A program made the position numbers and the translations under genes. Shown in pieces: positions 55,329 through 63,537 of a DNA stretch of 64,000 nt; positions within the stretch are counted from its first letter, which is position 1, and the number at the start of each line of letters is the position of its first letter. The notes beneath the pieces are model-generated. The model was given only the letters and a program-made list of their open reading frames with translations, did no database searches and was not told the DNA's origin. This stretch comes from DATLWN01 sp963764315. Its GTDB lineage: Bacteria; Pseudomonadota; Zetaproteobacteria; Mariprofundales; Mariprofundaceae. The DNA lies in contig CAVXSB010000007.1 of assembly GCA_963764315.1 (NCBI GenBank), positions 62,001-126,000 on the forward strand, in the 5' to 3' direction.

Positions 55329-55777
55329 CCGAGCAGCCGGGGCCACAGGAACAGCGCTGTAGCGGCCAGTACGTCCCGCCCCCAGGCCGGCCACAGCCAC
55401 CAGTCGGTAGCGCCGCGCCACAAGCGATGCGCCGGGCGCAGGGCATGGATGAAGAACAGTACCCCGAGCAGCCAGTGGCCGCCGGCACGGCTGCAGGCCC
55501 ACGGCCCCCACAGGCCCATGCCGACCAACCAGGCAGCGACGGGCACGAGCGAGTCACTGCGATTGGCGTGCGCCGCCAGCAGGGAGTCGCTGGCTACGGC
55601 CACGAGCAGCAGCGCGGTGGCGGCAAGGCGCCAGTGGCCGGCGATGTCGGCGGCCGGGTTCATGGCCACATCGGTGAGCATCAGCGCCGGCCAGGCCAGC
55701 ACCGGCAGCAGCAGCGCCGCACTGACCAGCAGATAGGTGTGCAGCCGCGCGCGTGCGACGGCGGAGGATGTGCTCAT
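55325..55777 (-). CDS. Small polytopic membrane protein of unknown function
   Basis: Protein of 150 residues with about four hydrophobic segments: YLLVSAALLLPVLAWPALML, LAATALLLVAVASDSLLAA, VAAWLVGMGLWGP and LLGVLFFIHALR. A tryptophan-rich C-terminal part (WRGATDWWLWPAWGRD) follows. I do not recognise a family. It starts three bases after the zapD stop and overlaps maf, so it belongs to the ATPase-zapD-maf operon. It could be a membrane partner of the ATPase, but this is inference. Confidence 0.65.
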   Translation of the reverse strand: MSTSSAVARARLHTYLLVSAALLLPVLAWPALMLTDVAMNPAADIAGHWRLAATALLLVAVASDSLLAAHANRSDSLVPVAAWLVGMGLWGPWACSRAGGHWLLGVLFFIHALRPAHRLWRGATDWWLWPAWGRDVLAATALFLWPRLLG

Positions 55778-55780
55778 GCC

Positions 55781-56557
55781 TCAGGCGAAGGGAACGAGCA
55801 TCACGGCATAGCGTATATTGTCGATGACGTCCTGCACCGACTTGCCGGGCGGCCATTGCTGGAAGCGGATGCGCACGGCGACGCGGTTACCGGAAATGTC
55901 CGGGGTGATGCCACGGGCCACCGTCTCCGGATCCAGACCGATGACGAGCAGGCCGTAATTGATGCCCTTGTCCGGCGTAATCTGGTCGCAGCCGTCGATG
56001 GCCTCGCGTTCGCTCCAGGCCACGTACTCGTGCAGCATGTGATCCAGGCTCTGCACCGCCTCCCTGAGCGGCGCCAGGCCCTGGTGCAGGTGGCGGCAGC
56101 GGGCATCGTCGGGGTGCCAGAGCGCGTCCAGGCATTGCGGCAGCGCCGGCTTGTGGCCCAGCCAGTCCTGCTTCTTCAGTGCGTTCAGGTAGGTGAAGAC
56201 CAGCGAATCGTTGTACAGCCAGTCCACCGGCTCGCCGAGACCGTCCTGCAGTCCGTGCATATGCGCATCCAGTTTGTCGCAGGCCTTGGCGATCGTCTGC
56301 GCGAAGCGCGGGTATTCCTTGCCCAGCCCCTGCAGGTGCGCCTGCAGGGATACGAGCAGGCCGACGATCTCGGCCAGCGCCGGCCGTCGGCCCTGGTCGC
56401 CGATCAGCGAGGCGCGGATATCCGAGGCCGCACAGAGCCAGGCCTGGCCATTGCCCTGGGCGGCCGCCCGCTCCAGGCATTGCAGGCCGTTGCGTAGCTC
56501 GATGAAGGCCTGCATGCGCGGGCTCAGGGCGAAGGAGAAGCGCACGGCCTCAGTCAT
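55781..56557 (-). CDS. zapD: Cell division protein ZapD
   Basis: FtsZ-bundling protein of 258 residues. It opens EAVRFSFALSPRMQAFIELR and has LLVSLQAHLQGLGKEYPRFA, WLYNDSLVFTYLNALKKQDW and a beta-rich C-terminal domain with NYGLLVIGLD and FQQWPPGKSVQD, as in ZapD (YacF). The start at 56557 overlaps the stop of the ATPase gene by four bases. In other gammaproteobacteria zapD lies with coaE and yacG; neither is here. Confidence 0.88.
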   Translation of the reverse strand: MTEAVRFSFALSPRMQAFIELRNGLQCLERAAAQGNGQAWLCAASDIRASLIGDQGRRPALAEIVGLLVSLQAHLQGLGKEYPRFAQTIAKACDKLDAHMHGLQDGLGEPVDWLYNDSLVFTYLNALKKQDWLGHKPALPQCLDALWHPDDARCRHLHQGLAPLREAVQSLDHMLHEYVAWSEREAIDGCDQITPDKGINYGLLVIGLDPETVARGITPDISGNRVAVRIRFQQWPPGKSVQDVIDNIRYAVMLVPFA

Positions 56558-57141
56558 GGGCGTGCGCCTGCGGCATGTGCCGCATCCGGTTCCAGATGCC
56601 AGGTTTGCTGTACCCATGGTTGCCAATCCTGCCAGCGGTTGCAGGCGATCACCACTGCACCCCCGCTTCGTTGAATCCAAGCGGTGATATCCTTTCTCAG
56701 AAGCTCGGCATCGTCCAGTGGCAGACAGGCCGAGGGATTGTCCAGCAGGGCGAGTTGAGTGCCGGCCAGTTCCATGGCGCCCAGGGCAAGGCGCAGACCG
56801 GCGAGCCGGTTCAGCGCCTCCACCGGGGTATCGGCGGCAAGCCCCTCGAGCCGCCAGGCGGTCAGCACGCGCCGGCGCTCCTCTTCGGCCGGATGCAGGC
56901 CGAAGCTGAGCTCCTCGCCCAGTGTCGGCGCCAGCCACAGCGGCGGCATGAAATCGGCGAGCATCTGCACGGCCTTCGGCCCCTGCCAGGTGATGTGTGG
57001 CGGCATTGGCACCAGCCCGGCCAGGCGGCGCAAAAGTCGACTCTTGCCGGCGCCGACGGGGCCGGTGACGAGCACCATCTGCCCGGACAACACGGCCAGC
57101 GTGCGGTCCTCTCCGGCCAGGGTGGCGATGGTTGTGCTCAC
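56554..57141 (-). CDS. Degenerate ABC-type ATPase encoded with zapD
   Basis: P-loop protein of 195 residues. Walker A is TGPVGAGKSRLLRRLAGL (about residues 27-44). The Walker B-like segment is LALLDNPSACL, with the catalytic glutamate replaced by asparagine. The LSGGQ signature is replaced by a divergent segment around LNRLAGLRLALGAMEL. So it can probably bind ATP but may hydrolyse it poorly. The histidine switch is also missing (VVIACNRW). It overlaps zapD. A division-related or transport role is possible; I do not recognise the family. Confidence 0.7.
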   Translation of the reverse strand: MSTTIATLAGEDRTLAVLSGQMVLVTGPVGAGKSRLLRRLAGLVPMPPHITWQGPKAVQMLADFMPPLWLAPTLGEELSFGLHPAEEERRRVLTAWRLEGLAADTPVEALNRLAGLRLALGAMELAGTQLALLDNPSACLPLDDAELLRKDITAWIQRSGGAVVIACNRWQDWQPWVQQTWHLEPDAAHAAGARP

Positions 57142-57167
57142 TGTGTGCTCTTTTGGAGGGGAAGGAA

Positions 57168-57241
57168 TGGAGCGGGTGAAGGGAATCGAACCCTCGTTCT
57201 CAGCTTGGGAAGCTGCTGTACTACCATTGTACTACACCCGC
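57168..57241 (-). tRNA. tRNA-Gly (anticodon CCC), CCA encoded
   Basis: The minus strand folds as a full cloverleaf: acceptor stem GCGGGTG/CACCCGC, D-arm GTACAATGGTAGTAC, anticodon loop TTCCCAA with CCC, T-arm GAGGGTTCGATTCCCTT, discriminator T and an encoded CCA (57168-57170). The sequence is close to the Escherichia coli tRNA-Gly(CCC). One anticodon-stem pair (27-43) is G-A. It lies between the phosphatase and ATPase genes on the same strand. Confidence 0.95.
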
Positions 57242-57281
57242 GTGGGCGGTCATTGTAGGCAAAGCGCCGTGGGCCGCAAGA

Positions 57282-57737
57282 TCATGCGATGCCGAAGCGC
57301 GTGAGCCAGGCATCGACATAGCCGGCGATCTGCTCGTAGACGGTGTGGATGACGGCATCGTCCAGCCCGACCGGGTCCCGGATGTCGGCCCCATCCACCG
57401 GCTGGGAGAGCAAAAACACCTTGCCGACGCTGGCCGGATTCATGCGCACCAGATGCTGGCGCTGCTTGGCATCCATCACCAGCACCAGCGACGCCCGCTC
57501 GACGTCCGGGCGCAGCAGCGGCTGGGAGATATGTTCGGACAGGTCGACATCGAACTCCTTGGCGATCTTCAGTACGGATGCCGGCGGCTTGCGGCCGGGC
57601 ATGGTGATCAGGCCGCGGCTGTAGCATTCCGCCGTCGTCCCCGCCTGCTGCAGACGGTGGCGCATCAGCCCCTCGGCGAAGGGGCTGCGGAACAGGTTGC
57701 CGGCACAGACCACCAGAATCGGGTCGGGCAGGAACAT
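57282..57737 (-). CDS. Low-molecular-weight protein-tyrosine phosphatase
   Basis: LMW phosphatase of 151 residues with the loop VCAGNLFRSPFAEG (CX5R, residues 11-17) and the general acid in IRDPVGLDDA. SRGLITMPGRKPPASVLKIA and ISQPL also match the family. Wzb-type members dephosphorylate exopolysaccharide tyrosine kinases; no kinase gene is nearby. It lies three bases after dnaQ. It lacks the cysteine pair of ArsC and so is not an arsenate reductase. Confidence 0.9.
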   Translation of the reverse strand: MFLPDPILVVCAGNLFRSPFAEGLMRHRLQQAGTTAECYSRGLITMPGRKPPASVLKIAKEFDVDLSEHISQPLLRPDVERASLVLVMDAKQRQHLVRMNPASVGKVFLLSQPVDGADIRDPVGLDDAVIHTVYEQIAGYVDAWLTRFGIA

Positions 57738-57740
57738 GGA

Positions 57741-58487
57741 TCAGCCGGTGGCCCGTGGCTGCCAGATCGCCTTGCCGTCGCTCTCCTTGTGAATGCGCGC
57801 CATCAGCGCCGCGTGCGCCTCAATTTCCTGTGGCTGGATCGGTGGCGATTGGCGGCGCGTCAGCGTTGCCGTCTCGACCTTCTCGTCGCGCTGGCTGGCC
57901 TGTTCGGGCAGGCGCACGAAGGTGCTGGCGGCCCGTGGCTGCACGCCGCTGTCCAGCGAGAACTGGCGGCCGCCGGTCATTTCCAGGTAGACCTCGGCCA
58001 AGAGTTGGGAGTCGAGCAGGGCGCCGTGCAGGGTACGGTGGCCGCGCTCGATGCGGTAGCGGTCGCACAGGGCGTCGAGGTTGTTGCGCTGCTGCGGGTG
58101 GCGTTTGCGTGCCAGGTCCAGGGTGTCGATGACCGGCACGGTATCGATCGGCGGCAGGCCGGCCAGGTGCAGCTCGTTCATGATGAAGCCCAGGTCGAAC
58201 GGGGCATTGTGGATGACCAGGGTGGCCCCTGCGATGAATTCCAGGAACGCGCCCGCCACCTCGGCGAAGGGCGGCTTGTCCTTGACATGCGCGTCGCTGA
58301 TGCCGTGGATGCGCACGACCTCGGCGGGGATCGGCCGGCCCGGATTGACGTAGTGGTGGAAGCTCTTCTCGGGATCGAGGTGGCGGTTGACGACCTCGAC
58401 CGCTCCGATCTCGACGATGCGGTCACCGCTGAAGGCCGACAAGCCCGTGGTTTCGGTATCCAGCATGATCAGGCGCATGGGAGCCAT
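57741..58487 (-). CDS. dnaQ: DNA polymerase III epsilon subunit (proofreading exonuclease)
   Basis: 3'-5' proofreading exonuclease of 248 residues. Exo I is IMLDTETTGLSA, Exo II lies in VIHNAPFDLGFIMNEL, and Exo III is HGALLDSQLLAEVYLEMTGGRQ. The C-terminal tail, which binds the polymerase subunit, is present. It starts MAPMRL or MRL; the latter, nine bases later, is equally possible. It follows the YhdP-like gene by 23 bases. rnhA, the common neighbour, is absent. Confidence 0.96.
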   Translation of the reverse strand: MAPMRLIMLDTETTGLSAFSGDRIVEIGAVEVVNRHLDPEKSFHHYVNPGRPIPAEVVRIHGISDAHVKDKPPFAEVAGAFLEFIAGATLVIHNAPFDLGFIMNELHLAGLPPIDTVPVIDTLDLARKRHPQQRNNLDALCDRYRIERGHRTLHGALLDSQLLAEVYLEMTGGRQFSLDSGVQPRAASTFVRLPEQASQRDEKVETATLTRRQSPPIQPQEIEAHAALMARIHKESDGKAIWQPRATG

Positions 58488-58510
58488 TATAGGCCGGCGT
58501 GCCGAAATGG

Positions 58511-61500
58511 CTAATGCGCCGGTTTGGCGCTCGGGGTCTTGCCGAACCAGCGCTCCGGCAGGCTCAACAGCGATTCGATCAGTCCGGGCGGCGCCAGGCC
58601 CGCCTCCTCCGGGGTGATGCGCTGCACGGTGGCGTCGGTGAACGGGCCGTGCATCCAGTACACCTGGCGCAGCAGCGTGTGGCCGCCGCCGCCGAGGATG
58701 TCGCGCAGCAGCGGGATGTGCGACAGGATGGCATCGAGGTTCTGGAAGGGGCGGGCGGTCAGGATGACGTCGACCTGGTCGTTATCCAGCGTCAGCCGGC
58801 CGTTGCCGGCAAGGTCCATGGCCGGGGAGCGCATGGCGATCTTGTGCACCTGCACCTCCTGGTTGTGCATCGTCGCTTCCATCTGCAGGCGGCTGTACAT
58901 CATGCCGGGGCCGGTCAGGTCGCCGCGCAGCCCGAGCAACAGCTTGGGCAGGTCGGCGAGGTTCATGGCCGCCAGCAGCTTGTTCAGGGTGCCGCCCTCG
59001 AGGATGCGGCCGTCCGCGACGCGCAGGCGCAGGCGGCCATCCAGGCCCTGCCACCAGGGATGTTTCTTGCTGAACAGGCCGGTGCCGGAGAACAGCATAT
59101 GCATATCGCCGTTCAGGAAGCGCTTGGAGATGCCGGCCTGCTTCAGCAGGTAGCCGAAATCGCCGGTGACATAGGCGAAGCCCTGCCAGCGCATGCCGCC
59201 GTCGTCCGGGGTCATCCGTGCCGACAGTTCGATATGTTCCCGCCCAACCTGGCCGGCACACTGGCGCAGGTCGATGGCGCCGGCGCCGGGTAGCGCGAAT
59301 ACCGCGTGCACATGGCGGATGCGCATGCCGCCGGTGTCGACGCGGTCGGCGTCGAACACACCGATGCTGTTGTCGGCAGAGGCCAGGGTGAGCCGCGCTC
59401 CCCGGATCGTCGCCGCCTGCCAGTCGAAGCGATCGATACGGGCGCGTAGTGCCCAGCTCTTCGCCTGCAGGGTGCTGGCCTCATGCTTCAGCTGTTTCGG
59501 CAGGGCCGCGCGCGACATGTACTTGGCATGCACGGCGATCTTCCACGGGGCGGCGCCGAACGGGGCGGTGATCTGCACGCCGCCGTCGAAGGCGGGGGAT
59601 TTCAGGGTGGCCAGGGACAGGTGCAGGCTGTCCTGGGTCAAAAGCCCGGTGCCGGAGAAACGGATCTGGCGCGAATCGCCGGAAAGCTTGGTAATGCGGA
59701 TATTGTCCAGGCCCGGCCGCTCGTCGCCCTTGGCCGCGAGCTTCACCGTCAGCGGCTCGCCGATGGTCTTGGCGGTGCCCAGCACATTGCCCCATCCGGC
59801 CTGGCCGAGATCCGCCGATCCCTGCCAGCCGTGCAGGTAATGCAGGCGGACGGCGAAGCTGCCTTTGGGGGCGGCGATCGGCAGCTGGAAGCGGCGCACG
59901 AGATCGGCCATGCCGCCGGTCATGGCCCCGTCCAGCGAACGCAGCGCCCAGCGCTTGTCCGCCGCCTCGGCCATGGCCATCGACAGGTCGCCCTGCAGGA
60001 TGTTCGTGGCCACGTGCATGTGGTCGATGCGCAGGCCCTGGGTAAGATCCCAATGGATCGTGCCGCCGGAGGCGGCGAGGTCCAGGCCGCCGATCTGCAT
60101 CGGCCAGGCCCCGTCCGGGTGCAGGGTGGCATGCGCCGAGCTCGGGCTGTCCTCATCCGGATTCCACAGCAGCGCGAAGCTGCCTGCCGCGGTGCTTGGT
60201 TTCGTGAACCAGGCGATGGCCGGCGAGTCGGGCCGCTTCCAGCGGATCAGCGCCGCCATGTCCTGCACCTGCGCCTGACCCTGGATATTCAGTGTCAGCG
60301 ACGACCATGGGATCAATAGCTTGCCCTGCACCGAGCCGATGCCCTGCGGCAGCTGGGCGCTGGAGATATCGGCCTTCAGGCCGGTGGCGTCGACGGCCAC
60401 CTGCGCATCGGTGTCCGTCAGCGCATCGCCGCTGTTGCCGAGCGCGATGTCCGCACCGGCCACGTCGGCATTGACGCGGTATTCGAGGTGCTGCCACTCC
60501 ACCGGCGTCGGCAGCCCGGTGCCCGGATCCGACCAGGGCAGGGCGAGCTTGGCGACGACATGCGAAGCCACGCCGTGGCGCATGCGCGCCAGCCAGTGGT
60601 GCCAGCCCGGGCCCCCGAGCGGACGCAGCCAGCCCCAAAGCACCGGCATATCCAGGCGCCCGGCGGTGGCCGTGGCCTCGAGCAGACCGGCATTCCACGC
60701 CGCCGTCAGGCGCACGCTGTTGTCGCCCAGTGTCCACTGCAGCGGGGCGATGTGGATCTCGCGGATATTCAGCGTCGAGCCCTGGCGGTCGGCGACGACG
60801 ACGGCATGCATCTCCAGTTGCTGGAAGTCGAGTTCCATGGCGTCGGGCTTGAGCACGATGGCCGCCCCCTGCGCGGCATGGGCTTTGATGCTGGCCTGCC
60901 AGCGGTGGTCATCGACCTCGTCCAGGCTGAAGGTGGCGGCGGGCTTGCCCCTGAGCGGGCGGCGGAGGGCCGGGGGCAGCCAGGAAAGGTCCGTGACCGC
61001 CATGGTCAGCTTCTTGGGCAGCAGGTCCGCATCCAGCCGCGCCTTCAATTGCATGCCCGGCCAGGTGAGGGCGATGCCGCGTGCGGAGGCGTCGATGTTG
61101 AGGCTGAAATGCGGCAGCTGTCCGTGCATGTCCCCGAAGCGCCAGTCCAGATTCGTGTCCTGAATCGCCAGGTCCTGGGCGAACAGCACCGGCGCCAGTG
61201 TCGCCAGCCCGCCGCCGCCCGTGTCCGGCAGCGACAGCGTCAGATCCCCGTTGCTCAGGTCGATGCGGCTCGGCCGCCAGGTGCCGAAGGCCAGGTCCCA
61301 GATGGAGACGCGGATGGCCAGATGTCCGTGTGCCAGGCGCAGCCGGCCGTCGCCGGTGGCGAGGCTCAGGTCGTCGGCGCGCAACCACAGATAGCCGGCC
61401 CAGTACCAGGACAGATCGCCCATCGAAAGCTCGGACAGGCCGTACTGGTGCTGCAGGTAGCGCTGGATCTGCGGCCGGAGCTCGTTGAGCGTCGGCGCAT

Positions 61501-61588
61501 GCCAGTAGATCCAGGCGCCCAGCAGGGTCAGCCCGAACATCATCAGTACCGCCATGCGGCGGGCGGCGGCGACCCAGCGGCGCGGCAT
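58511..61588 (-). CDS. yhdP: YhdP-type AsmA-like phospholipid-transport protein
   Basis: Very long protein (1025 residues) with one N-terminal helix (MAVLMMFGLTLLGAWIYW) and a periplasmic beta-taco of repeated strands, ending in a conserved C-terminal AsmA-like domain (NKLLAAMNLADLPKLLLGL; LAGNGRLTLDNDQVDVILTA). This is the TIGR02099/YhdP architecture, although about 240 residues shorter than Escherichia coli YhdP (about 1266). YhdP, TamB and YdbH are linked to phospholipid movement to the outer membrane. It starts 19 bases after mlaC, so it appears to be in the mla operon. No strong ribosome site is seen. Confidence 0.85.
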   Translation of the reverse strand: MPRRWVAAARRMAVLMMFGLTLLGAWIYWHAPTLNELRPQIQRYLQHQYGLSELSMGDLSWYWAGYLWLRADDLSLATGDGRLRLAHGHLAIRVSIWDLAFGTWRPSRIDLSNGDLTLSLPDTGGGGLATLAPVLFAQDLAIQDTNLDWRFGDMHGQLPHFSLNIDASARGIALTWPGMQLKARLDADLLPKKLTMAVTDLSWLPPALRRPLRGKPAATFSLDEVDDHRWQASIKAHAAQGAAIVLKPDAMELDFQQLEMHAVVVADRQGSTLNIREIHIAPLQWTLGDNSVRLTAAWNAGLLEATATAGRLDMPVLWGWLRPLGGPGWHHWLARMRHGVASHVVAKLALPWSDPGTGLPTPVEWQHLEYRVNADVAGADIALGNSGDALTDTDAQVAVDATGLKADISSAQLPQGIGSVQGKLLIPWSSLTLNIQGQAQVQDMAALIRWKRPDSPAIAWFTKPSTAAGSFALLWNPDEDSPSSAHATLHPDGAWPMQIGGLDLAASGGTIHWDLTQGLRIDHMHVATNILQGDLSMAMAEAADKRWALRSLDGAMTGGMADLVRRFQLPIAAPKGSFAVRLHYLHGWQGSADLGQAGWGNVLGTAKTIGEPLTVKLAAKGDERPGLDNIRITKLSGDSRQIRFSGTGLLTQDSLHLSLATLKSPAFDGGVQITAPFGAAPWKIAVHAKYMSRAALPKQLKHEASTLQAKSWALRARIDRFDWQAATIRGARLTLASADNSIGVFDADRVDTGGMRIRHVHAVFALPGAGAIDLRQCAGQVGREHIELSARMTPDDGGMRWQGFAYVTGDFGYLLKQAGISKRFLNGDMHMLFSGTGLFSKKHPWWQGLDGRLRLRVADGRILEGGTLNKLLAAMNLADLPKLLLGLRGDLTGPGMMYSRLQMEATMHNQEVQVHKIAMRSPAMDLAGNGRLTLDNDQVDVILTARPFQNLDAILSHIPLLRDILGGGGHTLLRQVYWMHGPFTDATVQRITPEEAGLAPPGLIESLLSLPERWFGKTPSAKPAH

Positions 61589-61607
61589 CAGGAAATGGCG
61601 GAGGCGA

Positions 61608-62228
61608 TTAGCCCTTGGCCTTCAGGGTATCGACCTTCTTGGTCAGGGTCTTGATCAGGCCCTCGAAGTTCGAGTTGCCGATCTCGTCCTGAAACTCGGT
61701 GCGGAAGGTGGCGACCAGGCTGACGCCCTCGATGCGGATGTCGTAGACGCGCCAGTCGTCGCCGTCCTTGATCAACCGGTACTCGACCGGGGTCTGCTTG
61801 TCGGTGTCGATGATCATGGTCTTCACGCGGGCGCGATTGCCGCGCAGCTCTGCCGGATCGTAGTGCACCTTCTGGCCATGGTAGGCGCTCAGGCGGTTGC
61901 CGTAGGAGTACTCGAGCAGCTCCTTGAACAGGGTCGTGAAGCGCGCCTGCTGGGCCGGCGTGGCGTCGTTCCACGGGGCGCCGACGGAAAGCCGCGACAT
62001 GGCCGTGAAGTCGAAGTGGTCGCTGATGATCCTGCGCATGGCCTCACGATCGGCCTCGCTGATCTTGTTCTTGTCGGCACGGTGGGCCAGTACCTGGATG
62101 ACGCCCTCGACCGTGTCACGGATGACGGTGTTCGGGGTGTTGGCCTGCGCCGCCTGCGCCGGCGCCATGGCGGCCAGCAGCATGACGACGGCAAGCCCGG
62201 CGCGGATCGGGTTCAGGATGCGGGTCAT
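61608..62228 (-). CDS. mlaC: Mla periplasmic phospholipid-carrier MlaC
   Basis: Periplasmic lipid shuttle of about 206 residues with a signal peptide ending in APAQAAQA. The Tol_Tol_Ttg2 fold segments are RRIISDHFDFTAMSRLSVG, ARFTTLFKELLEYSYGNRL, VKTMIIDTDKQTPVEYRL and DGDDWRVYDIRIEGVSLV. The start at 62228 has AAAGGAG six bases upstream, better spaced than the ATG at 62234. It moves phospholipids between MlaA and the MlaFEDB complex. mlaA is not in the window. Confidence 0.93.
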   Translation of the reverse strand: MTRILNPIRAGLAVVMLLAAMAPAQAAQANTPNTVIRDTVEGVIQVLAHRADKNKISEADREAMRRIISDHFDFTAMSRLSVGAPWNDATPAQQARFTTLFKELLEYSYGNRLSAYHGQKVHYDPAELRGNRARVKTMIIDTDKQTPVEYRLIKDGDDWRVYDIRIEGVSLVATFRTEFQDEIGNSNFEGLIKTLTKKVDTLKAKG

Positions 62229-62289
62229 GGTCATCTCCTTTGTTCTTCGTCTTATTCATGGTATCCCAGCACGAGGGGCTTGATAAGGC

Positions 62290-62747
62290 TTACTTACTGG
62301 ATGAGGAGGAGAAGATGTACTTGCTGATCAGGTCTTCGATATTGATGGCCGATTCCGTGTCCTCGATCTCGTCGCCATTCTTCAAATACTGGGTGTCCGC
62401 ACCCTGGGAGATGCGCACATAGCGGTCGCCGATGATGCCCTTGGTGCGGATCGAGGCGATGACGTCGTCGGTGAGCTTGATGCCCTTGTCGATGCGCAGG
62501 CTTCAGGAAGGCGCGGTTCTTCTTCAGGCCGACGGTCTCCACGCGGCCGATGATGACGCCGGCCATCATGACATCGGCGCCGGGGCGGACGCCGCCGGCA
62601 TCGCCGAAGGCGGCGTCGACGACATAGCCGGTGGTCACCGAGGCCGCCGACTTCGCCGAGCTTCAGGGCCATATAGCCCATGCTCAGGATGCCGAGGAAG
62701 ACGAAGATGCCGACGGTGATCTCAATGCGTTTGTACGAAGAATTCAT
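62290..62747 (-). CDS. mlaD: MCE-domain lipid transporter MlaD (two apparent frameshifts)
   Basis: Inner-membrane MCE protein. The N-terminal helix is ITVGIFVFLGILSMGYMAL. After GEVGG near 62643 the reading passes to a second frame carrying VTTGYVVDAAFGDAGGVRPG and VMMAGVIIGRVETVGLKK. Near 62500 a third frame gives LRIDKGIKLTDDV, SIRTKGIIGDRYVRISQG and a C-terminal EDLISKYIFSSSSSK before a stop at 62290-62292. Reconstructed, it has about 152 residues with a complete MCE domain, so sequencing errors are likely. It lies between mlaE and mlaC. Confidence 0.85.
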
Positions 62748-62756
62748 GGGTCACGC

Positions 62757-63537
62757 TCACAAAAAGAAGGATGTCAGGATGTAGTCGAGGATCAGCACGC
62801 TGACCGAGCCGACGACGACGGCCTGCGTCGTCGCCTTGGCCACGCCCTCGGTGGTTGGGGTGGCGCGGTAGCCGATATAGGTGCTGATGACGCCGATGAT
62901 GAAGCCGAAGGACACGGCCTTGATCCAGCCGGAGTTCATGTCGTGCGTCGTCACCTTGGCCACCATCTCGGCGATGAAGGAGCCGGAATTGACGCTCGAG
63001 CAGATGAATGGCCAGCTCATAGCCGCAGGCGATACCGATGACGTCGAAGAAGGCGACGAGTACCGGCACGGCCAGGGTGGTGGCGACGATGCGCGGCAGG
63101 ATGATGCGGGCCCTGGGGTTGACCGCCATCATCTCCAGGGCGTCGACCTGCTCGGTGACGCGCATGATGCCGATCTCGGCGGTGATGCTGGAGCCGGCGC
63201 GCCCCACCACCATCAGGGCGCCGAGCACCGGGCCGAGCTCGCGGATGATGGACAACGCCACGGCCGAGCCCAGCAGCGATTCGGAGCCGAACTTGGTCAG
63301 CGTGTAATAGCCCTGCAGGCTCAGCACCATGCCGGTGAAGGCGCCGGTGATGGCGATGATGACGAAGGAACCGACGCCGAGCGCGTACAACTGCAATACG
63401 AAGTGCTTGCCCTGCCACGGGCGGGCGAACAGCAGCACCAGCGAGGAGGCGGACAGCTTCGTGGCATCGCCCAGCCACTGCAGCAGGAGCAGGAAACTGC
63501 GCCCGAGGTAGCCGAACATCGAGGCTGCTGCCGTCAT
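62757..63537 (-). CDS. mlaE: Mla permease MlaE (one apparent frameshift)
   Basis: Permease of the Mla phospholipid ABC transporter. The N-terminal frame has FTGMVLSLQGYYTLTKFGSE, IRELGPVLGALMVVGRAGSS and EIGIMRVTEQVDALEMMAVN. After YELAIHLLE near 62997 the sequence continues in another frame with NSGSFIAEMVAKVTTHDM and AVSFGFIIGVISTYIGYRA to LDYILTSFFL. Reconstructed length is about 259 residues, normal for MlaE. The start overlaps the mlaF stop. Confidence 0.9.

Noticed and set aside
55325..57141. ECF-type vitamin transporter made of the ATPase and small membrane protein
   Set aside because: The ATPase lacks a normal signature and catalytic glutamate, and the membrane protein does not show the EcfT or substrate-binding subunit motifs.
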